Shown here: positions 1 through 5,536 of the stretch, piece by piece
Layout of the letters: every line of letters begins with the position of its first letter
How positions within the stretch are numbered: position 1 is the first letter of the stretch
DNA from: Bacteroidia bacterium
Lineage (GTDB): Bacteria > Bacteroidota > Bacteroidia > Bacteroidales > Marinifilaceae
Assembly: GCA_025999735.1 (NCBI GenBank)
Contig: BNXR01000112.1
Coordinates: forward strand, 1 to 5,536
Direction: 5' to 3'
DNA length: 5,536 bases
The notes under the pieces: model-generated
Told to the model about the DNA's origin: nothing
What the model saw: the letters and a program-made list of their open reading frames with translations, nothing else
Databases searched by the model: none
Made by a program: the position numbers and the translations under genes

Positions 1-1932
1 AAACAAATATGGGTAGCTGCGGGGACATACACTCCAGAATATGCTCCCGATGGAAGCACAGCAGACTCGTGTGACAGAGCTTTTCTTCTTGTGGACAGTG
101 TAAAGATGTACGGTGGATTTGTGGGCAATGAAACCAATATCAACCAGCGTCCTCCCCATGGAGAGACGGGGCATGCCCCGTCTGATACCCGCTCTATCCT
201 CTCGGGCGACCTTGACAGCGACGGCACGCTTAGCATCAACGATGCTTACCACGTACTTATCGGTTATGGGCTGAAAAACAGTGCTGTATTAGACGGCTTC
301 ACCGTCACGGGTGGCAATGCGGTTGGTAATGGCAACATCGGAATAGATGTTGCCCAAACAGACACTGTCCATCGCAATAACGGTGGGGGCATCTATCTAA
401 TTAACTCATCGCCGACCTTGACAAATCTAATCATTGACGGGAATGTAGCAAAAAACGAAGGGGGAGGCATCTATAGCTTTAACTCATACCCTAAGCTCAT
501 AAACTCTATCATCTCCAATAATACAGCAGAAAAAGGAAGTGCGCTTTATTCACAGGTAAACTCCATAACTGTCACACCGAAAACCTTGGCATTGTTTGTT
601 GATAGCACACACACCTTGACGGCGACTGTACTACTGGCAGGTGCCCCTATGGTTTGGAAATCCGCGGATACAGACATTGCCACGGTGGACGCGACCGGTA
701 AAGTGACCGGTGTAGCAGCGGGTACGGTGAAGATATACGCCACTGCGTGGGAGGGATTATCAGATTTTTGTGAGGTCACGGTGCTGCTGCCATCTATAAC
801 GATATCTCCGAATCCCTTGACACTGTGTGTTGATAGCACATACACCTTGACAGCGACTGTACTACCGGCAGGTGCCCCTGTGTCTTGGGGATCCACGAAT
901 ACAGCCATTGCTACCGTGGACGCGACCGGTATAGTGATTGGTGAAGCAGTGGGTACGGTGAAGATATACGCCACTGCGTGGGGGATATCTGATACCTGTA
1001 CGGTCACGGTGTCCCCAGATGTCTATGTGGCAGGAGAGGTAGCCATCAACGAGAAGAAGGCAGCCGTGGTGTGGCAAAACGGCGTGCTAACACACCTTAC
1101 AGACGGCACAACTACTGCTGGGGCCTGGTCGGTTTATGTATCGGACAACGATGATGTCTATGTGGCTGGATACAAATACAACGACCACGGCGATATGATA
1201 GCAACGGTGTGGAAAAACGGCACGGCAATACCCCTTAGCACAGTTGCATCTTGGGCCAGGTCGGTTTATGTATCGGGCAGCGATGTCTATGTGGTAGGAG
1301 GAACCAACAACGGAAAGGCCATGGTGTGGAAAGGCAGCACGACAGCATTGGAAAATAGCACGGAAATAACCATTAGCACAAACGGAGAGGCCTATTCGGT
1401 TTATGTATCGGGCAACGATGTCTATGTGGCAGGAAATAATGGCGGAAGGGCCGCGATGTGGAAAAGAAGCACGACAGAATTGGCAACTAGCGCGGCAACA
1501 ATCATTAACTCAACTCCATCTGAGGCCTGGTCGGTTTATGTATCGGGCAACTATGCCTATGTGGGAGGAAGAGTGTATACGGGTACTAACGACTTCAATG
1601 CCACGCTGTGGAGAATCAACACGGCAGTAGATGAAACAACCTATGGTACTAACGCTCAGCTCTACTCGGTTTATGTATCGAGCAGCGGTGTTGTCTATGC
1701 GGCTGGACGGCAAGTATCACCATCACCTACTATAGGAAGCACGCTGTGGAAAAACGGCGCGCCAGCACTCCTTAGCACAGCCGATCCTGAAGACAATCTT
1801 GGCTGCCGATCGGTTTATGGAATGGGCAACGATGTCTATGTGGTAGATGGAGACGGCAGGATATGGAAAAACGACGTGGCAACAATCCTTACAGGTATAT
1901 CTCCCTACTCGATTTTTGTAAAAAACCCGTAG
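1..1932 (+). CDS. Partial surface protein: beta-helix, two BIG_2 domains, seven-bladed propeller (5' end outside window)
   Basis: The frame is open from base 1 to the TAG at 1930-1932, giving 643 residues (numbered here from base 1). The GTG at 91 is not the start, because the family-typical IWVAAGTYTP and the run up to YGGFVGNE lie on both sides of it. Residues 1-187 resemble right-handed parallel beta-helix proteins of Bacteroidota, with DGFTVTGG, two GGGIY turns (128-132 and 154-158) and SSPTLTNLIIDGN/SYPKLINSIISNN coils. Only about three coils remain before the next domain, which is short for the family. Residues 188-261 and 265-337 are BIG_2 Ig-like domains (ATVDATGxVxGxAxGTVKIYATAW). 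Residues 340-643 are seven propeller-like repeats ending at SIFVKNP. The signal peptide would lie upstream, outside the window. No membrane segment and no obvious T9SS sorting domain is visible. The likely role is extracellular binding or adhesion; this is inferred from architecture, and no ligand can be named. No catalytic motif was seen. Confidence 0.88.
   Translation, partial: KQIWVAAGTYTPEYAPDGSTADSCDRAFLLVDSVKMYGGFVGNETNINQRPPHGETGHAPSDTRSILSGDLDSDGTLSINDAYHVLIGYGLKNSAVLDGFTVTGGNAVGNGNIGIDVAQTDTVHRNNGGGIYLINSSPTLTNLIIDGNVAKNEGGGIYSFNSYPKLINSIISNNTAEKGSALYSQVNSITVTPKTLALFVDSTHTLTATVLLAGAPMVWKSADTDIATVDATGKVTGVAAGTVKIYATAWEGLSDFCEVTVLLPSITISPNPLTLCVDSTYTLTATVLPAGAPVSWGSTNTAIATVDATGIVIGEAVGTVKIYATAWGISDTCTVTVSPDVYVAGEVAINEKKAAVVWQNGVLTHLTDGTTTAGAWSVYVSDNDDVYVAGYKYNDHGDMIATVWKNGTAIPLSTVASWARSVYVSGSDVYVVGGTNNGKAMVWKGSTTALENSTEITISTNGEAYSVYVSGNDVYVAGNNGGRAAMWKRSTTELATSAATIINSTPSEAWSVYVSGNYAYVGGRVYTGTNDFNATLWRINTAVDETTYGTNAQLYSVYVSSSGVVYAAGRQVSPSPTIGSTLWKNGAPALLSTADPEDNLGCRSVYGMGNDVYVVDGDGRIWKNDVATILTGISPYSIFVKNP
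151..183. repeat. In-frame insert carrying a perfect 20-bp palindrome
   Basis: Bases 164-183 read AGACGGGGCATGCCCCGTCT, which equals its own reverse complement. The left flank adds AG, so the left arm begins AGAGACGGGG, while the right side departs after CGTCT (GATAC instead of CTCTAC). In the protein it encodes PPHGETGHAPS (residues 51-61), placed between NETNINQR and DTRSILSGD. In related beta-helix proteins, as I recall them, the NQR and the ILSGD blocks lie close together with no such segment. The 33-bp length keeps the frame. It shares AGAGACG with the palindrome at 1929-1956. It is best read as a small palindromic repeat (REP/MITE-like) inserted in a coding region. The palindrome is seen directly; its origin as an insertion is inferred. 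Confidence 0.6.
208..243 (+). other. Possible calcium-binding loop (EF-hand/dockerin-like) in the surface protein
   Basis: Residues 70-81 read DLDSDGTLSIND. Asp falls at loop positions 1, 3, 5 and 12, Gly at 6, a hydrophobic residue at 8 and Ser at 9. This matches the classic 12-residue DxDxDG calcium loop. It occupies the place where beta-helix relatives have a variable acidic stretch between SGD and the YHV(V/L)I strand. There is only one loop and no second half, so it is not a dockerin domain. Calcium binding that stabilises the extracellular protein is plausible but untested. Confidence 0.4.
562..1011 (+). repeat. Tandem 231-bp duplication encoding two BIG_2 Ig-like domains
   Basis: Two copies start at 562 (SITVTPKT) and 793 (SITISPNP), exactly 231 bp (77 codons) apart. 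Over the roughly 150 bp from GTTGATAGCACA (598 and 829) to GCGTGGG I count about 18 differences, close to 88% identity. Each copy has the BIG_2 signature ending in IATVDATG, GTVKIYATAW and a C-VTV closing strand. The copies are joined by a short LLP linker. The second copy has two cysteines (LCVDS and DTCTVTV) and the first has only one, so a disulfide is possible in copy 2 alone. Such domains usually act as spacers that hold a binding head away from the cell surface. Confidence 0.85.
1018..1929 (+). repeat. Seven tandem propeller-like repeats (DVYVAG...VWKNG...SVYVSG)
   Basis: Each unit is about 45 residues: DVYVAG, a variable loop, a strand such as ATVWKNG, a short strand with LT or LS, then SVYVSGN. 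Units begin near 1018, 1153, 1282, 1417, 1552, 1690 and 1831. The last is shortened to 33 residues and ends SIFVKNP at the stop codon. Four strands per unit and seven units fit a closed seven-bladed beta-propeller. At the DNA level TCGGTTTATGTATCG is identical in five copies (1129, 1261, 1396, 1531, 1666). GATGTCTATGTGG also occurs in five copies. This points to recent expansion or homogenisation, while the loops between these blocks differ. The repeat pattern is seen directly; the fold is inferred. It is not a CRISPR array, because the repeats are coding and in frame. Confidence 0.75.
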
Positions 1933-1956
1933 AGACGCAAGATTTTGCGTCTCTAC
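1929..1956. terminator. Bidirectional hairpin terminator shared by the two convergent genes; possible dispersed palindrome
   Basis: The arm GTAGAGACGCAA (1929-1940) and its exact reverse complement TTGCGTCTCTAC (1945-1956) form a 12-bp stem with the 4-nt loop GATT. For the minus-strand gene the stem is followed by GGG and then six T (bases 1925-1920 read on the minus strand), a good intrinsic terminator. For the plus-strand gene four T follow after CCGA (1961-1964), which is weaker. The stem includes the last base of the final Pro codon and the TAG stop of the + gene. It lies 6 bp from the stop codon of the minus gene. Its outer AGAGACG matches the palindrome at 164-183. Confidence 0.8.
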
Positions 1957-1962
1957 CCGATT

Positions 1963-4900
1963 TTACAACCACTTCACCAAAGCAAAATCTTGGCGATGAG
2001 GTAAAAGTTCGTTTTTCGGGTAAATACGGATGCCGAGATTGAGCATACCCTGATAATCAGGAGTTACCTTTATCGAAAAGACAGCCTTGCTACCATCCTG
2101 ATGCTCAGGTGTAAAATCGTATTTTTCCCTCACGACCATCGTATGGTCCTGCTGATCGGTCACTACTAACTCAACACCCACTTCATTGATGGCTAACTCG
2201 CCAATGTCTAATACCACTTCACCAGAATACGTTTTCCCTAATTCCACAGATGTCTGCACCATCCCCGGTAGATTCAGATTTGCCAATTTTATATTTTCCC
2301 ACTCCCTTGAAACTCTGTTCTTCCAGTTCGCGATTTCTATCGTCATGGCGTAATCATTGGCTATCAACTTCTTAAATCGTTGCGCCATCGGTAGATAGTA
2401 TTTATTTTCATAGTCTATCAACATCCGATTGCTTGTAAAATTGGAGGCCACTTTTGCTATCGTATTTTTAATAAAAGACACCCATTGAGAATCTTTTAGG
2501 TAAAATAAAGGAGCAATTTGTTCGTCTATAATATTGTATAGCAACTCGGAATCCAACTCGTTTTGATAATTTTCATTCTCGTAAGTACTTTTTTCAGACA
2601 ACATCCAACCGGCATCCGGGCGGTAGCCTTCCACCCACCAACCGTCCAACACGCTTAAATGCATGACACCGTTCATCGCAGCCTTTTCACCACTCGTACC
2701 TGAGGCTTCCTGTGGGCGTGTCGGCGTATTCAACCACACATCCACACCCTGCACCATCCTTTTTGCCAAATCCATATCATAGTTTGGCAGGAACATTATT
2801 TTACCAATAAAACGGGGGTCTTTGGAAATGTCCACAATTTGCTTTATCAAGTCTTGACCTGCTTTATCTGCGGGATGTGCTTTACCGGCAAAGATAAACT
2901 GCACGGGACGCGCGGGGTTATTGACAATGGCATTCAGACGATCCAAGTTGCGAAACAACAAATAAGCCCGCTTGTAAGTCGCAAAACGACGGGCAAAACC
3001 AATTGTCAAGACATTATCTCGCAGTTTCTCGGTAATTTCAACCACTTGCTGAGGTGTAAAATAAGAACTCACGATGGTATCCTTCAGACTGATTTTAATG
3101 AAGTCTATCAACCTTTTACGCAAATATTGACGTGTTTCCATGACGACAGAATCAGGAATGGTATAAATTCCATCAAAGCAACTTTTATCGTACTTATGTG
3201 TTTTAAACTGCTCGCCAAACACGCCGGCATGGATTTCTTTCCATTTCGGAGCCGTCCAAGTAGGGTAGTGCACACCGTTGGTAACGTAGCTGATATGCAA
3301 TTCTTCGGGAAAGTAGCCCGGCCATAGGTCCTTGAAGATGTCTTGACTTACTGTTCCGTGTAATTTGCTGACCCCATTGATTTCCTGCGAAAGATTGGCC
3401 GCAAGGAAACTCATGGAAAACTTCTCATTCGGATTGTCCACATTGATTTTTCCTAAACTGAGCAGTCGCTCCCAACTTATCTGCAATCTGTCTGCATAAT
3501 GTGCAAGGTAGGTGCGTAACATACCCTCTGTGAAGGCATCATGTCCTGCCGGAACTGGCGTATGAGTGGTAAACAGCGAGGAGGCTCTCACCACTTCTAT
3601 GGCTTCATTGAAAGTCAGGTTCTGCTCGGTAATGTACTCTTTCAAGCGTTCCAAGCCTATAAAGGCGGCATGCCCTTCATTGCAGTGGTAGGTTGATGCC
3701 TCAATGCCCAATTTCCGAAGCATCTGAATACCGCCACAACCCAACAAAAGTTCCTGCTTCAAGCGATTTTCCCAGTCCCCACCATATAAATTGTGAGTGA
3801 TAGAGCGGTCTTCCGGCAAGTTATCATCAAAATCGGTGTCTAACAAATAAAGTTCCACCCTTCCCACATCCACTCGCCACACTTTGGCGTACAAATTGCG
3901 ACCCGGGAATACCAAACTCACTGTCAGCCAGCGACCATCGGCTTCATATACGGGTGTCACCGCTATCTTCATAAAATCCTGTGCTTCGTATCTTGCTTCC
4001 TGATTCCCTCCAGTGGACAAGAATTGCGTAAAATAACCATAGCGATACAAAAGTCCCACGGCCGTCATTTTTGTCCCCTTGTCACTCACTTCTTTCAAGT
4101 AATCACCCGCCAAAATGCCCAAACCGCCAGAATATATTTTTAGGGAGGTGTGCAAACCGTACTCCATACTAAAATAGGCCACCCCGTCACCACTCATTTT
4201 TTCTTTTCCGGCCATATAATTGGTAAATTCTGCATACACTTCGTTTAACTTCTTGACGAACTGCACATCTTGTTCCAACTCCTTGTAGCGGGCTAAGGAA
4301 ATTTTATCCAATAGGGCAATAGGGTTGTGACGACCGCGTCGCCATTCCTCTATATCAATATATTTGAAAAGCTCACGCGCCGAATCATTCCAACACCACC
4401 ACAGATTTTTTGCCAAGGCTTCCAAAGCGAGCAATTTTTCAGGTATGGAGCGGTGTATCATCACCTTAACCCAATGTGGGTCGTTGATGGAGAATTTTTT
4501 CTTTTCTACGTATGACACTTGTTCTATGGCACTGATGGGAATGTTTTTCAGTCGCTCGCTTCCCTTCTGCAAGGCAATGCCATACGCCTGTTTGTAATAA
4601 TTAATCAGGTTATCCCACAAGGCAATCTTAGACACCTCTTTGGCATTCTCTCTGCACTCGCTCTCTTGCTCTTTGTTGATTTCTGTAAAATAGGTAATGC
4701 GTTCAACGATAGCCTTTGTGACCTCTTCGCTATTGTTATCGTCTCTATTTATTACTTCGATACCGGGGTGGTCCATCTGGTAATGTTCTCGTACCCACAG
4801 ACCAAAACCGGCGAGCGACGTCGTAATCGTCGGTACTTTAAAGGCCAAACTTTCCAACGGTGTATAGCCCCATGGCTCGTAATAGGACGGATAAACCGTT

Positions 4901-5536
4901 AAATCCATGCCTATCAGCAAGTCATAGTAAGGGATGTTAAAGATGCCGTCGCTACCATTTAGATAACTCGGGATGAAGAAAAATTTCACTTTATCACCCG
5001 CAGCGTTCGTCAAGTTTTGTTTCTCCGCCTCTATCATTACCGGATCGCTCGGATTGGTGCTACCACCGGGTATCAGGATGAAAGCGAGAATTTCTCGTTT
5101 TAAGTTTTTGTTCCGATTCAACTCTCCTAAAGCCTCCACGAAAACGTCGATGCCCTTATTTTTAAATTCAGACCGACCGCTAATGCTCAATATCAGTGCA
5201 TCCTTAGACACGGGAGCGTTCAAGATGGATGCAGCCACCTCTAATAATTTGGCTCTACCGGCATCCTTTTTTTTCTGAAATTCAGTTTCCTTGGGCGTAA
5301 AGACGTTCTCAAAACCGTTTGGCGTGACTAAATCCACTTCTTTGTCCAAGAAATGGGCGCACTCAGCAGCGGTAATGTCGCTAACCGTTGTAAAACAATC
5401 TGCTGTTCGTGCAGCCATTTTCTCCAAAGATTGTTTTGAAACAACGTCGAAACGATGCGCCAAATCTATCGGCACATAATTTTTCAACCCATTATATAAA
5501 GGTAAGCCGTTTCCTGCTACGCAGCGTCCTAAAACT
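1963..5536 (-). CDS. glgP: Partial fusion protein: GT3 glycogen synthase + GT35 alpha-glucan phosphorylase (5' end outside window)
   Basis: The reverse frame is open from the window edge to the TAA at 1963-1965, giving 1190 complete codons (numbered from base 5535). The TTG at 5485-5487 is not the start: GRCVAGN and LYNGLKNY upstream of it already match GT3 synthases. By comparison with yeast Gsy2, about 170-190 N-terminal residues are missing. Residues 1 to about 324 are the GT3 synthase: FTTVSDITAAE (48-58), VTPNG (70-74), GRSEFKNKG (120-128, Arg121 and Lys127 for donor binding) and the E-x7-E pair Glu220/Glu228 in YYEPWGYTPLE. A linker of about 28 residues follows. DUF3417 covers about 354-441, then the phosphorylase: FSMEYG (455), YSGGLGILAGD (468), NEGHAAF (619), THTPVPAGHD (657), GFARRFATYKRA (846) and EASGTSGEKAAMNG, with Lys951 as the expected PLP lysine. 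A C-terminal beta-domain covers about 1096-1190. The phosphorylase half, about 837 residues, matches the size of DUF3417-type enzymes such as Rv1328. The synthase half would extend alpha-1,4-glucan from a nucleotide sugar; the phosphorylase half would release glucose-1-phosphate. Both act in the cytoplasm. Confidence 0.92.
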   Translation of the reverse strand, partial: VLGRCVAGNGLPLYNGLKNYVPIDLAHRFDVVSKQSLEKMAARTADCFTTVSDITAAECAHFLDKEVDLVTPNGFENVFTPKETEFQKKKDAGRAKLLEVAASILNAPVSKDALILSISGRSEFKNKGIDVFVEALGELNRNKNLKREILAFILIPGGSTNPSDPVMIEAEKQNLTNAAGDKVKFFFIPSYLNGSDGIFNIPYYDLLIGMDLTVYPSYYEPWGYTPLESLAFKVPTITTSLAGFGLWVREHYQMDHPGIEVINRDDNNSEEVTKAIVERITYFTEINKEQESECRENAKEVSKIALWDNLINYYKQAYGIALQKGSERLKNIPISAIEQVSYVEKKKFSINDPHWVKVMIHRSIPEKLLALEALAKNLWWCWNDSARELFKYIDIEEWRRGRHNPIALLDKISLARYKELEQDVQFVKKLNEVYAEFTNYMAGKEKMSGDGVAYFSMEYGLHTSLKIYSGGLGILAGDYLKEVSDKGTKMTAVGLLYRYGYFTQFLSTGGNQEARYEAQDFMKIAVTPVYEADGRWLTVSLVFPGRNLYAKVWRVDVGRVELYLLDTDFDDNLPEDRSITHNLYGGDWENRLKQELLLGCGGIQMLRKLGIEASTYHCNEGHAAFIGLERLKEYITEQNLTFNEAIEVVRASSLFTTHTPVPAGHDAFTEGMLRTYLAHYADRLQISWERLLSLGKINVDNPNEKFSMSFLAANLSQEINGVSKLHGTVSQDIFKDLWPGYFPEELHISYVTNGVHYPTWTAPKWKEIHAGVFGEQFKTHKYDKSCFDGIYTIPDSVVMETRQYLRKRLIDFIKISLKDTIVSSYFTPQQVVEITEKLRDNVLTIGFARRFATYKRAYLLFRNLDRLNAIVNNPARPVQFIFAGKAHPADKAGQDLIKQIVDISKDPRFIGKIMFLPNYDMDLAKRMVQGVDVWLNTPTRPQEASGTSGEKAAMNGVMHLSVLDGWWVEGYRPDAGWMLSEKSTYENENYQNELDSELLYNIIDEQIAPLFYLKDSQWVSFIKNTIAKVASNFTSNRMLIDYENKYYLPMAQRFKKLIANDYAMTIEIANWKNRVSREWENIKLANLNLPGMVQTSVELGKTYSGEVVLDIGELAINEVGVELVVTDQQDHTMVVREKYDFTPEHQDGSKAVFSIKVTPDYQGMLNLGIRIYPKNELLPHRQDFALVKWL

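Noticed and set aside
208..243. Dockerin domain, suggesting a cellulosome component
   Set aside because: Only one calcium-like loop is present, without the second duplicated loop or the flanking helices of a dockerin.
546..1007. 153-residue minus-strand reading frame opposite the Ig-like domains
   Set aside because: It is the antisense shadow of the 231-bp duplication. Its apparent internal repeat simply mirrors the coding repeat, and it has no recognisable domain or ribosome site.
1018..1929. Regularly spaced repeats as a CRISPR array
   Set aside because: The spacing is about 129-141 bp, the repeats keep the reading frame and encode SVYVS/DVYVAG, and the regions between them are related coding sequence, not unique spacers.
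91..1932. GTG at 91 as the start of the + gene
   Set aside because: The frame is open to base 1 and the upstream residues (IWVAAGTYTP, DSCDRAFLL) are conserved parts of the beta-helix N-terminal region, so the true start is outside the window.
2839..3327. 162-residue plus-strand frame inside the phosphorylase gene
   Set aside because: It lies wholly antisense to conserved phosphorylase sequence, with no family resemblance and cysteine-rich, irregular composition typical of shadow frames.
4811..4820. Short GACGTC-centred palindrome in the synthase region
   Set aside because: Only about 8 bp of symmetry within conserved coding sequence, with no relation to the AGAGACG palindromes; expected by chance.
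4327..5479. Several plus-strand frames of 62-127 residues opposite the synthase half
   Set aside because: They overlap each other and lie antisense to conserved GT3 motifs. None shows a domain or a convincing start context.
5485..5487. TTG as the start of the minus-strand gene
   Set aside because: The same frame continues to the window edge with residues matching GT3 synthases (GRCVAGN, LYNGL); starting here would cut the synthase mid-domain.

Overview
The window holds two large genes that converge tail to tail, with only 30 bases between their stop codons. Both genes run off the window, so both N-termini are missing. There is no RNA gene, CRISPR array, transposase or other complete mobile element. 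The gene families point to a member of the Bacteroidota, probably Bacteroidales. The reasons are a polymorphic-type beta-helix surface protein with Ig-like and SVYVSG/DVYVAG repeat domains, and a eukaryote-like GT3 glycogen synthase fused to a DUF3417-type alpha-glucan phosphorylase. This assignment is inferred from family distribution and is not proven by any marker gene.

Bases 1-1932 (+) encode the C-terminal 643 residues of a probable exported or surface protein. In order they show the remains of a right-handed parallel beta-helix, two tandem BIG_2 (bacterial Ig-like) domains that are a 231-bp duplication, and seven roughly 45-residue repeats that look like a complete seven-bladed beta-propeller. 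The beta-helix part carries an in-frame 33-bp insert built around a perfect 20-bp palindrome.

Bases 1929-1956 form a perfect 12-bp stem with a 4-nt loop. The stem overlaps the stop codon of the + gene and has T-runs on both outer sides, so it can serve as a terminator for both genes. Its AGAGACG outer sequence matches that of the palindrome inside the + gene. The two may therefore be members of one dispersed palindromic repeat family.

Bases 1963-5536 (-) encode 1190 visible residues of a single polypeptide. It joins a GT3 glycogen synthase (first part missing) to a GT35 alpha-glucan phosphorylase, so enzymes that extend and shorten glycogen share one chain. The catalytic motifs of both halves are present. 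The arginine-rich helix that makes the yeast and animal GT3 enzymes sensitive to glucose-6-phosphate is not conserved here.

The two genes have no evident functional link: one is surface architecture and the other is cytoplasmic storage-polysaccharide metabolism. The most unusual points are the palindrome family, including a copy accommodated in frame within a coding sequence, and the synthase-phosphorylase fusion. Neither is clear evidence of a wholly new system.
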